A DNA stretch of 8,283 nt from Bacillota bacterium (GTDB taxonomy: Bacteria > Bacillota > Clostridia > Oscillospirales > Ruminococcaceae). Below the pieces are notes generated by a model. That model worked only from the letters and a program-made list of their open reading frames with translations, had not been told where the DNA came from and did not search any database. The position numbers were made by a program, and so were the translations under genes. Positions 1 through 5,488 of this stretch are shown here, one piece after another. Every line of letters starts with the position of its first letter. Within the stretch, counting starts at the first letter, position 1. Location: positions 1 to 8,283 of the forward strand of contig JAEWYJ010000025.1 in assembly GCA_023395695.1 (NCBI GenBank), in the 5' to 3' direction.

Positions 1-764
1 CCCCCCAATATATTGCCAAGCGTAACCGACAGCAGATTGCATAACAGGCCGCCCACCGAGACGGCGGATATGTTAACCCCCGCCCCCAGAGCCGCCGCCC
101 CATAGGATGGATTGGTCAGCGCAAACAGTCCGGCAGGAATATAAAACATATTGGCTACACAATGCTCAAAGCCGCAGATAACAAACAGCGCTACCGGCAG
201 ATAAGCCCCCATCAGCTTGCCGGCCGTATCTTTGGCCGAAGCGGCCATCAGCGTGCCCATGCAAACCAGCAGATTGCACAGGATTCCAAGCAGTACCCCG
301 CTGGCGAAGGGCAGTGCGCCCTTTGCCGCGGCCGTGCGGATGGTCTGCACCGCCAGGGCCCCGTTGCCAACATTGAGCTGCCCCGCCCACACACAGCAGG
401 CGGCTGTCAATGCCGCGCCTATAAAATTGCCAAGGTAAGAAAGGCCCCAGTTGCGCAGCATGCCGGTCACAGAGGCCTGACCGTCCAGCACCGAAATGAC
501 GACGAGGCAATTACCGGTAAACAGCTCAAAGCCCATGATAACAACAATGCCAAGGCCAAAGGGAAACAGCAAGCCGGAGATCAGCTTGGCCGCAGCCGGA
601 TTTGCGACCGCACAGGTCGCCATATTGGCGACCGCGCTGCCCGTTGCGATAATGATACCTGCAAAAATGCCCAGAAGCAGCAGACGCAGCGCAGGTGTCT
701 TGGTCTTGGCTGTTCCTGTTTTGACGTAATTAGCGGAAATTTCTGACGGAGTAAAATAATTCAT
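1..764 (-). CDS. Formate/nitrite transporter (FNT) family channel, C-terminus missing
   Basis: This is a pentameric inner-membrane channel subunit of the FNT family (FocA, NirC, FdhC, hydrosulfide channels), which moves small monovalent anions such as formate or nitrite. 254 codons are present and the frame runs off the left edge; family members are usually about 260-310 residues, so little is lost. Both family signatures are visible: GFELFTGN at residues 78-85, with the omega-loop Thr at 83, and CNLLVC at 163-168. The pore histidine lies at residue 201 in GFEHCVANM. Hydrophobic segments sit near 25-50, 61-90, 105-128, 153-174, 186-216 and from 228 on. The ATG at 764 is chosen because AGGAGG (776-781) lies 11 bases upstream. 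The family is certain; the substrate cannot be told from sequence, although formate export would suit a fermenting anaerobe. The gene stands alone as far as can be seen. Confidence 0.93.
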   Translation of the reverse strand, partial: MNYFTPSEISANYVKTGTAKTKTPALRLLLLGIFAGIIIATGSAVANMATCAVANPAAAKLISGLLFPFGLGIVVIMGFELFTGNCLVVISVLDGQASVTGMLRNWGLSYLGNFIGAALTAACCVWAGQLNVGNGALAVQTIRTAAAKGALPFASGVLLGILCNLLVCMGTLMAASAKDTAGKLMGAYLPVALFVICGFEHCVANMFYIPAGLFALTNPSYGAAALGAGVNISAVSVGGLLCNLLSVTLGNILG

Positions 765-1075
765 CGGTACGCGTTCCTCCTGTAATATGGTGCTTATCGA
801 TGTAAAACGCTTCTGAAAAGCGGCCGGAGCAGTGCGGAAATGGCGTCGCCTTACACGCGCTGGAGCATTTTTTGCCGACATAAAAAGCAGCTGTCAGCGC
901 AAAGCGTGCTGGCTTTATTCTATCGTCTTGCACCCGGCGGCGTAAACAGACTTTATTTCTCATTTAGCCATCTGTTCTTTGTTTTGTAAAGAGAAAACTT
1001 CAATTTGGTTAATAAAATTTGAGGGCGGTACATCTTACCTGCCTTTGGCATATTCTGCTATCGGAGGTGGGTATT
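765..1075. other. Intergenic region with structured FNT leader
   Basis: No credible gene lies here; the open frames crossing it lack ribosome binding sites and resemble nothing known. On the minus strand it would be the 5' leader of the FNT gene and contains a small hairpin (CGCTT / AAGCG near 820-840). The right part, about 960-1020, is AT-rich. I found no Rex, FNR or CRP-like operator. Confidence 0.5.
917..946 (-). promoter_or_regulatory. Possible promoter of the FNT gene
   Basis: Read on the minus strand, TTTACG (946-941) is followed after 18 bases by TAGAAT (922-917). The -10 is good and the -35 weak. Transcription would start near 910, giving a leader of about 145 bases before the FNT start codon. 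Confidence 0.35.
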
Positions 1076-1306
1076 ATGACAATGAGCGCTACGGTGCAGA
1101 ACGTTGACCGCAACACCCTGCAGGTATTTGAACACGCCATGTTACAAACCGTGATTGTACATACGCCCGATGCATGCCGTTTTCGCGTCGGAGATTGTGT
1201 CTGTATTCAATATAGCGGCGCAATGACTATGAGCATTCCGCCACAAATTACCGCAACAAGCATATCGCTTCTTTCCCGCTGCGGGCCAAACCGCAGCCCA
1301 TGTTAA
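1076..1306 (+). CDS. Small OB-like hypothetical protein
   Basis: This 76-residue protein has no signal peptide or membrane segment. The ATG at 1076 is preceded by GGAGGT (1063-1068) at good spacing; the upstream in-frame start at 1019 has no such site. The sequence alternates short hydrophobic strands with polar turns. Its core, RFRVGDCVCIQYSGAM at residues 35-50 followed by SIPPQITATSI at 53-63, has the 'GD-x-V-x-I-x-Y-G ... PPQ-I-x-A' pattern that I associate with small beta-barrel proteins such as the DUF3221 group. That resemblance is from memory and untested. Cysteines lie at 34, 41, 43, 69 and 76. The function is unknown and the gene appears monocistronic. Coding status is fairly sure because of the ribosome binding site and ordered beta-type sequence. 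Confidence 0.7.
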   Translation: MTMSATVQNVDRNTLQVFEHAMLQTVIVHTPDACRFRVGDCVCIQYSGAMTMSIPPQITATSISLLSRCGPNRSPC

Positions 1307-1422
1307 TCTGTCTCTTGTTTTTAGTCAGGCGACTATTATGCTGTGGCCCCGTTTATTTAGAGATAAATTACCGCCTGTTTTGTTTATTTTAACGTTGTAA
1401 ACCCCTTTTTTAGCCTTGAATG

Positions 1423-1451
1423 CACCTGTTTTGTAAAATCTGCATACAATC
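1423..1451 (+). promoter_or_regulatory. Sigma-K/sigma-E-like (sporulation) promoter candidate
   Basis: CACC (1423-1426), a 16-base spacer and CATACAATC (1443-1451) fit the mother-cell sigma-K consensus mACm-N16/17-CATAnnnTA except for the last base. CATACAAT also matches the sigma-E -10 box. No convincing sigma-A promoter lies in the same stretch. Transcription would start near 1458, about 50 bases before the small gene at 1509. The match is short and could be chance. Confidence 0.35.
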
Positions 1452-1508
1452 CATATGGGATATAAATTCACGTCCGGATCACGCTTTTCTTACAGAAGGG
1501 TGCATATT

Positions 1509-1595
1509 ATGTTTTATTGGTATCGCAGGTGGGCGCGCTGGGGCCGCTGCGGAAATTGCCGCTGGCGCTGGGGGCGCGGTTTCAGATTTTTTTAG
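1509..1595 (+). CDS. Putative 28-residue Trp/Arg-rich micro-protein
   Basis: The frame encodes 28 residues ending in TAG. The composition is extreme: five Trp (4, 8, 11, 19, 21), eight Arg (6, 7, 10, 13, 18, 20, 23, 26), eleven aromatic residues in all, and a central CGNC at 14-17. It starts MFYWYRRWARW and ends RGFRFF. A weak ribosome binding site, GAAGGG, lies 8 bases before the ATG. A sigma-K-like promoter lies upstream and a perfect terminator follows 26 bases after the stop, so the segment is bracketed like a real transcription unit. The peptide could be a spore-coat component or a cationic Trp/Arg antimicrobial-like peptide; both are inference. A longer overlapping frame (1420-1602) reads through the same bases as an Ala/Gly-rich tail but has no ribosome binding site. 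The unit could also be a non-coding RNA. Confidence 0.4.
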   Translation: MFYWYRRWARWGRCGNCRWRWGRGFRFF

Positions 1596-1621
1596 CTCCT
1601 AAAAGCAATAGTCTACTTAAT

Positions 1622-1654
1622 AACAACCACATCAGCCCGATGTGGTTGTTTTTT
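1622..1654 (+). terminator. Rho-independent terminator
   Basis: A perfect 12-bp stem (1622-1633 with 1639-1650), a 5-base loop and a T run from 1649 to 1654. There is no T run on the opposite strand, so it serves plus-strand transcription, namely the small unit at 1509. Confidence 0.85.
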
Positions 1655-1715
1655 ACTTCTATAAACTGATCTGCTAGTCATCAGCAGGTGGCGAAGCACT
1701 CTCACTTTGATTAAT

Positions 1716-1771
1716 AGAATAAAACAGGCCAGAGCAACTGCGCTTGCAATTGCTTTAACCTGTTTTATTCT
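1716..1771 (-). other. Long imperfect hairpin, possible 3' end of the 1888-2961 operon
   Basis: Two perfect 13-bp arms (1716-1728 and 1759-1771) enclose an inner 7-bp stem (1734-1740 with 1747-1753). The inner stem pairs fully only in minus-strand RNA, where one pair is G-U; on the plus strand the same position is a C-A mismatch. That favours a minus-strand transcript, such as the 3' untranslated end of the operon whose last stop is at 1888. The descending arm is U-rich on the minus strand (CCTGTTTTATTCT), so it may act as a weak terminator or 3' stabiliser. No gene is seen in 1656-1887. Confidence 0.45.
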
Positions 1772-1887
1772 GCGAGTTATACCGAATTCAGATACCGCCC
1801 TGTTTTCAGGCGGGAATTTTAGCTGTTATCGGCGGACAATGATAAACATCTTGGAAATAACGGAAGCAGCGCCTAAAATACTATATT

Positions 1888-2289
1888 TTAGACCTTGAAC
1901 TTGACAGGGCCTTCCTTAAAGCTAAAGGCTTCCACCTCTTCAACAGCAAGATAAAAAACTTCAAAGTCGGAGTTTTCCGGTGTTTTATATATCCCCGCCA
2001 ATGAAGGCAGCGCTTCAAAGGCACGCTTTTTTAGCTCAGGATCCTTTACAAACACCGCTTTGCCGTTAACCGACAATACCGGATTAAAGTTTTCGGCGTA
2101 TGTGCAGAAAGAAACCTGAGGGTTCTTCTGCATCTGAGCGTATACCGGTTTTTTATTGCTGGTTGCAAAATAAACCTTGTCACCGTCTATCTCAAAATAT
2201 TGAAAGACACGCGTTTTCACTTGGTTGCCGTCCTGTGTTGCAAAAACACCTACCGGGCACTGAAGCAAAATTTCCTTATAATTAAGCAT
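1888..2289 (-). CDS. Pyridoxamine 5'-phosphate oxidase-like FMN split-barrel protein
   Basis: This 133-residue protein belongs to the flavin-binding split-barrel group (PNPOx-like, small clostridial members), which uses FMN or F420 to reduce small molecules or bind flavin. The sequence reads as strand-rich: CPVGVFATQDGNQVKTRVFQ (11-30), then KVYFATSNKKPVYAQMQKNPQVSFC (38-62), the typical 'TRxF / YFAT-N-K-VY-Q--KNPxV' pattern of the family. True pyridoxine-pathway oxidases are over 200 residues, so vitamin B6 synthesis is not implied. The ATG at 2289 is used because GGGAGG lies just upstream; a TTG further out would contain that site. It follows the oxidoreductase gene with a 36-base gap, so the two are probably co-transcribed and controlled by the divergent HxlR protein. 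The substrate is unknown. Confidence 0.85.
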   Translation of the reverse strand: MLNYKEILLQCPVGVFATQDGNQVKTRVFQYFEIDGDKVYFATSNKKPVYAQMQKNPQVSFCTYAENFNPVLSVNGKAVFVKDPELKKRAFEALPSLAGIYKTPENSDFEVFYLAVEEVEAFSFKEGPVKFKV

Positions 2290-2325
2290 TGTAAGGCCTC
2301 CCAAAATAATAATCTTGTATGAATC

Positions 2326-2961
2326 TTATTCGGAAACTACGGTAAAACGCTTTTTGATATGCTTGCCCTGCTCGGCTTCGTCAAGCATTGCAACCGCATA
2401 ATCGGCATAGCTGATATAGCTTTCCCCGTTCGAGTTGGTCATAATGACCTCCTCCCCCAAGCGGTATTTTCCGGTTCTTTCCCCTTCTGCGTCAAAATCT
2501 GCGGACGGGCTGAGATAGGTCCAGTTGACGTCGTCACGCTTTCTGATTTCGTCAAGTGAAAGCGCCATATTAGAGGCAGTGGGATAATACGACGCCGGAA
2601 AATCCGGGGCGTCCATGACCCTTTGCGCGTGAGAAGCATCGGTATACAGACTGCCTGCACCGCCTACAAACAGCAACCGGTTGCTTTTTCCACTAAGCAA
2701 ATCTGCAAGAAAAACTGTCGATTGCTTGTGAAGAATATGGGTCTCCGGCGACCATGTGCCAAATGCACTGATAACCACATCATTATCCTTTACTTCATCA
2801 TAAGTCAGATTAAACAAATCTTTCTCAATAACCTTGCAGTCGGTGTTTGGCAGCCTGCGCCTATCGCGAACCACAGCCGTTACTTCATGCCCTCTTTGCT
2901 GGGCTTCCAATAAAAGCAGCCGGCCCTGTTTGCCAGACGCACCGATAATCATAATTTTCAT
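2326..2961 (-). CDS. NAD(P)-binding oxidoreductase, atypical SDR / NmrA-like
   Basis: This 211-residue cytosolic Rossmann-fold protein has the N-terminal dinucleotide motif GASGKQG at 7-13 right after MKIMII, a basic patch VVRDRRR at 30-36 that would suit the NADP phosphate, and the strand-glycine motif LLFVGGAG at 97-103. It lacks the classical YxxxK catalytic pair in recognisable form, as is usual for the atypical NAD(P)H-binding group (PF13460-like) that includes stress-linked reductases and NmrA-type redox sensors. The ATG at 2961 has GGGAGGG (2968-2974) at good spacing. It is the first gene of a two-gene operon with the flavin protein and is divergent from an HxlR regulator, a common arrangement for reductases induced by electrophiles or quinones. 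The substrate is not known. Confidence 0.88.
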   Translation of the reverse strand: MKIMIIGASGKQGRLLLLEAQQRGHEVTAVVRDRRRLPNTDCKVIEKDLFNLTYDEVKDNDVVISAFGTWSPETHILHKQSTVFLADLLSGKSNRLLFVGGAGSLYTDASHAQRVMDAPDFPASYYPTASNMALSLDEIRKRDDVNWTYLSPSADFDAEGERTGKYRLGEEVIMTNSNGESYISYADYAVAMLDEAEQGKHIKKRFTVVSE

Positions 2962-2986
2962 AATGCACCCTCCCAATATATAAAAC

Positions 2987-3015
2987 TTGATTGTATTTTA
3001 TATTTTGATTATAAT
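2987..3015 (+). promoter_or_regulatory. Promoter of the HxlR-family gene
   Basis: TTGATT (2987-2992), 17 bases, TATAAT (3010-3015). Transcription would start near 3022, just before the inverted repeat at 3031-3063, so a bound repressor would block it. Its -10 overlaps that of the opposite promoter. Confidence 0.7.
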
Positions 3016-3037
3016 GTAGATCAGTGCAAAATGTAAA
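3008..3037 (-). promoter_or_regulatory. Promoter of the oxidoreductase / flavin-protein operon
   Basis: On the minus strand TTTACA (3037-3032), 18 bases, TATAAT (3013-3008). The -35 lies inside the left arm of the inverted repeat, so a protein bound there would exclude RNA polymerase. Transcription would start near 3001, leaving a leader of about 40 bases. Confidence 0.7.
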
Positions 3038-3063
3038 GTAGGCACCATTTTGTTACTTTACAT
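3031..3063. promoter_or_regulatory. Probable HxlR operator
   Basis: ATGTAAAGTA (3031-3040) and TACTTTACAT (3054-3063) form a perfect 10-bp inverted repeat with a 13-base centre. The left arm covers the -35 of the minus-strand operon and the whole site lies just past the predicted start of the hxlR-type transcript. HxlR-family dimers bind GTA/TAC-type palindromes in divergent intergenic regions, so autoregulation together with repression of the operon is the simple reading. Confidence 0.65.
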
Positions 3064-3093
3064 CCTGTTAGATACTAATGGAGGGGTTTATAT

Positions 3094-3426
3094 ATGTGCA
3101 AACAATTACCGGCCTGTCCTGTGGAATTGACCATCACCTTAATCGGCAACAAGTGGAAGGTTTTAATTCTGCGCGACTTAATGGATGGCACAAAACGATT
3201 TGGCGAACTGCGCAGCGCAATTGGTTCTGTTTCCCAAAAAGTTTTAACGGCAAATTTGCGTGAAATGGAACAAAACGGCTTGCTTGTCCGTTGCGCCTAT
3301 GCGGAGGTACCCCCGAGGGTGGAATATACCCTGACGGAGCTTGGGCACAGCTTAAGGCCAGTGCTTGATTCCATGCACATCTGGGGGGATACTTATAAAG
3401 AAGAGCATTCGCATTTTTTTAAATAA
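3094..3426 (+). CDS. HxlR-family winged-helix transcriptional regulator
   Basis: This 110-residue dimeric DNA-binding protein is full length for the family. It shows the family's order of motifs: CPVELTITLIGNKWKVLILRDL (8-29), the helix-turn-helix FGELRSAIGSVSQKVLTANL (36-55), REMEQNGLLVR (56-66), the wing PPRVEYTLTELG (73-84) and a C-terminal dimer helix ending in WGD. Cys2 and Cys8 lie at the N-terminus, where redox-sensing members such as YodB carry a reactive cysteine, so thiol-based sensing is plausible. The ATG at 3094 has GGAGGGG (3080-3086). It is divergent from the oxidoreductase operon and likely controls both, through the 3031-3063 repeat. The inducer is unknown. Confidence 0.93.
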   Translation: MCKQLPACPVELTITLIGNKWKVLILRDLMDGTKRFGELRSAIGSVSQKVLTANLREMEQNGLLVRCAYAEVPPRVEYTLTELGHSLRPVLDSMHIWGDTYKEEHSHFFK

Positions 3427-3514
3427 ATCCTTAAAGCTTCTTTGCTTTGGTGCGCACTATTATCGTTAAGACTGCTAAAGATTGATTGCATAAAGCCATA
3501 ACAAAGCAGAACAG

Positions 3515-3544
3515 TTGACTTTTCACCATTCATGGTGCTATACT
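3515..3544 (+). promoter_or_regulatory. Promoter of the MATE gene with palindrome in the spacer
   Basis: TTGACT (3515-3520), an 18-base spacer and TATACT (3539-3544) make a strong sigma-A promoter with a start near 3551. The spacer holds a 6-bp inverted repeat, CACCAT-TC-ATGGTG (3524-3537), centred between the two boxes, a position typical of repressor operators and of MerR-type activator sites, although MerR promoters usually have 19-20 base spacers. Confidence 0.75.
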
Positions 3545-3550
3545 CTTACC

Positions 3551-3654
3551 GTTCACACGGAGGGCAAATCATTCACAGGAAATGATAAGCCGGATAAGGT
3601 GGCAAGCTGGAACGCTTGTTGTCTTATTCGGCTTTTTTATTTTAGGAGGAACGT
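3551..3654 (+). promoter_or_regulatory. MATE mRNA leader, probable transcription attenuator
   Basis: The leader of about 100 bases holds, in order, a short hairpin CCGT/ACGG (3549-3560, whose first bases may precede the start site), a 6-bp hairpin ATCATT/AATGAT (3568-3573 with 3581-3586), a terminator hairpin (3587-3634) and the MATE ribosome binding site (3644-3649). GGC at 3563-3565 could pair with GCC at 3589-3591 across symmetric AA/AA bulges, extending the second hairpin and taking bases from the terminator's left arm, so it is a candidate antiterminator. No known riboswitch class is recognised; the resemblance of GGGCAAA...AAGCC to the cyclic-di-GMP-I core lacks the rest of that motif. 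The trigger is unknown. Confidence 0.5.
3587..3638 (+). terminator. Rho-independent terminator inside the MATE leader
   Basis: The arms AAGCCGGATAAG (3587-3598) and CTTATTCGGCTT (3623-3634) pair over 12 positions with one G-U, followed by TTTTATTTT. The 24-base apical region has its own stem (3602-3607 with 3614-3619). It ends only 6 bases before the AGGAGG of the MATE gene, so it must be bypassed for expression. Confidence 0.75.
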
Positions 3655-4980
3655 ATGGATTTATTGAATGGAGATTTGAAAAAGCTTTATTTGAAGTATT
3701 TATGTGCTTCTTTCGGGAGTGCGCTCATTACGTCGATATACGGATTGGTCGATATGGTAATGGTCGGACAATACCACGGGCCTTCGGGGTCTGCCGCAAT
3801 GGCGGTCATTGCCCCCGTCTGGAATATCGTATATAGCTTTGGTCTGCTTTCAGGTATCGGCGGCTCTGTACTATTCAGCTCTAGCCGCGGGAAAGGTAAT
3901 CGCGCCGCCTCAAATGAATATTTTGCTGTCGCTGTTATTTTAACGTCGGTATTTGCGGTTATCCTGTGGTGTGGCATCGCTTTTTTTGATGAGTCGCTGC
4001 TTCTTTTGTTTGGTGCCGACGATGTGCTGCTTCCTCTTGCAAAGCAATACTTACTCCCTGTAAAGTTCACTGTTCCAATATTCCTTTTTATGCAGCTTGT
4101 GTCGGCCTTTTTACGCAACGATTCCAACCCAAGCTTGGCAACAAAAGCCGTTGTGGCAGGCGGCGTTTTTAATATTGCATGAGATTATTTGCTTGTCTTT
4201 ACCTTTGACATGGGCATACTGGGCGCGGGCATTGCCACAGTATGCGGCGCATGCTTGTCTCTTATTATCATGTCGACGCATTTTTTCAGTACTAAAAACA
4301 CGCTGAAATTAGCGCGTCCGACCCGTTTTCTTTTCAAATCGCAACAGATTCTCACAACAGGCTTTTCCACCTTCTTTATTGACATTGCAATGGGCATCCT
4401 GACCATGCTGTTCAATCGGCAAATTATGCGCTATTCCAGTGCCGATGCGCTGGCTGTTTATGGTATTATCGTCAATATCAGCACATGCGTCCAATGCTGT
4501 GCTTATGGTATTGGCCAAGCGGCCCAACCCATCCTATCTACAAATTTCGGCGCACAAAAGCAGGATAGAATCCGGCTGCTGGTTCGGTATAATTTTATCT
4601 CTGTGGCGGTTGTCAGCGGCTTTTGGGCTTCTCTTACCATGGCCGTCCCCGAGGCATTCGTCCAGCTGTTTATGGCGCCGACAGCGACGGTTCTTCAAGT
4701 TGCACCCGGCATTATTCGCACCTATTGTGTATCGTTTTTGATATTGCCCCTTAATATCTACTCCACCTACTATTTTCAATCTGTTATGAAGCCGGTTACT
4801 TCATTTTTTATCTCAGTTACGCGCGGCATAGTTGTTAGCGGAGCTCTGATTATGCTTCTCCCAATCTTTTTTGGAGGTAACGCTTTGTGGCTTGCAATGC
4901 CGGTAACCGAATTACTTGTGGCACTGCCGGTTGTATATGCAATGATTAAGAGTATAAATCAGTGTAGCATTATAAATTAA
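3655..4980 (+). pseudogene. MATE-family multidrug/Na+ antiporter, broken by one in-frame TGA
   Basis: Read through, this is a 441-residue, 12-helix membrane exporter of the MATE family (drug or cation efflux driven by Na+ or H+), normal in length. The N-terminal half has the clade pattern SIYGLVDMVMVGQYHGPSG (27-45) and APVWNIVYSFGLLSGIGGSV (54-73); the second half keeps its counterpart repeat, with the IDIAMGILTMLFN and AYGIGQAAQPILSTNFGAQ regions. The frame is open on both sides of TGA at 4180-4182 (codon 176, between FNIA and DYLLVF). From memory of related proteins that position is glycine, so a single GGA-to-TGA change explains it. No other damage is visible, so the mutation is recent, a sequence error, or read through. 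The ATG at 3655 follows AGGAGG (3644-3649). Without readthrough only half a transporter is made. Confidence 0.88.
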
Positions 4981-5139
4981 AATAGCGGCAAGCTTATAAG
5001 TCGTATCATCAGCATGTTCAGACAGTTTGCTGGTGTAGTCCGAGGGACGGAGCAAATGCTGGCGAAAAGCACGGGAATAGCTTGTTTTGATGAGGCAGTT
5101 ATTGCAGCTATTGTAAAAGAATTGCGCACCATTATATAA
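4981..5139 (+). pseudogene. Possible serine-recombinase C-terminal remnant
   Basis: The frame that starts directly after the MATE stop stays open for 52 codons without a start signal and reads like a piece of a real protein: FRQFAGVVRGTEQ, then STGIACFDEAVIAAIVKEL and a short strand. The 'FDEa-x-aa-iV--l-v' spacing recalls the C-terminal end of large clostridial serine recombinases, just before their last beta strands. There is no recombinase core, so it would be a decayed leftover of a mobile element. The likeness is by eye only, and chance coding-like sequence is a real alternative. Confidence 0.25.
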
Positions 5140-5371
5140 GCTCTTTCTCCATGCCTGTGGTAATATCCGCAGAGATAAGCAAGCACTGAAACGTGTGTAT
5201 GCCGCAGCGGAAAGTCCTGATGACCATTAAGTCGCATCGTTTTTCTTTTCCAAAAATTAAAAAGCCAGCGCATGGTCGCGCATTTCTGCGCCGCAATGCT
5301 CCGGCACTAATTTGACAGGTGCTTTAAGAGTAAACGTTCAAAAACGCCGAATGTCCTGCGTGGACAAAAGT
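5140..5371. other. Non-coding stretch without recognised features
   Basis: No gene with a start signal is seen. A short open stretch, about 5132-5230, reads RRDKQALKRVYAAAESPDDH in one frame and may be further remnant protein sequence. The rest has broken frames and an A/T-rich run near 5238-5265. Confidence 0.4.
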
Positions 5372-5410
5372 AAAAACCGCTCAGAGAATTCGCATTCCCA
5401 AGCGGTTTTT
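5372..5410 (-). terminator. Terminator of tRNA-Arg
   Basis: AAAAACCGCT (5372-5381) and AGCGGTTTTT (5401-5410) form a 10-bp stem that begins one base after the tRNA CCA. On the minus strand it ends in a T run followed by ACTTTT. The A/T symmetry means it could also stop plus-strand transcripts. Confidence 0.8.
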
Positions 5411-5411
5411 C

Positions 5412-5488
5412 TGGTGCGCCTGAAGGGACTCGAACCCCTGGCCTACTGGTTCGTAGCCAGTCACTCTATCCAACTGAGCTACAGGCGC
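5412..5488 (-). tRNA. tRNA-Arg (anticodon ACG)
   Basis: The 77-base cloverleaf is complete with an encoded CCA. The acceptor GCGCCTG pairs with CAGGCGC and is followed by discriminator A and CCA. The anticodon stem ACTGG/CCAGT encloses the loop CTACGAA, giving anticodon ACG. The T arm has the TTCGAGT loop between AGGGG and CCCTT. After A34-to-inosine editing it would read CGU, CGC and CGA arginine codons. It has its own promoter 120 bases upstream and a terminator right after it. Confidence 0.97.

Noticed and set aside
1029..1057. Second sigma-K-like match (TACA-N16-CATATTCTG) before the small gene at 1076
   Set aside because: The predicted start would fall on the ribosome binding site itself, leaving no room for a normal leader.
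1420..1602. Plus-strand frame of 60 codons with an Ala/Gly-rich end
   Set aside because: No ribosome binding site and a disordered first half; it overlaps the better-supported 28-codon frame. Kept only as an alternative.
1707..1898. Plus-strand frame of 63 codons starting with TTG
   Set aside because: No ribosome binding site, and it runs across a long hairpin and into the 3' end of the opposite gene.
3448..3455. TGGTGCGC matching the tRNA-Arg 3' end, as a possible attachment-site copy flanking the MATE region
   Set aside because: Only eight bases match, which is expected by chance at a fair rate in 8 kb.
3582..3836. Plus-strand frame through the attenuator, considered as a leader peptide
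   Set aside because: It runs on into the MATE gene in the wrong frame instead of ending before the terminator, and its only ribosome-binding-like bases touch the ATG.
4180..4182. TGA as selenocysteine or as a reassigned glycine codon
   Set aside because: No selenocysteine is expected in this family and no clear SECIS stem follows. Reassignment would put many TGAs in the other genes, and none is seen.
4977..5273. Minus-strand frame of 98 codons
   Set aside because: No start signal and no recognisable domain; it lies opposite the possible recombinase remnant, which reads more like protein.
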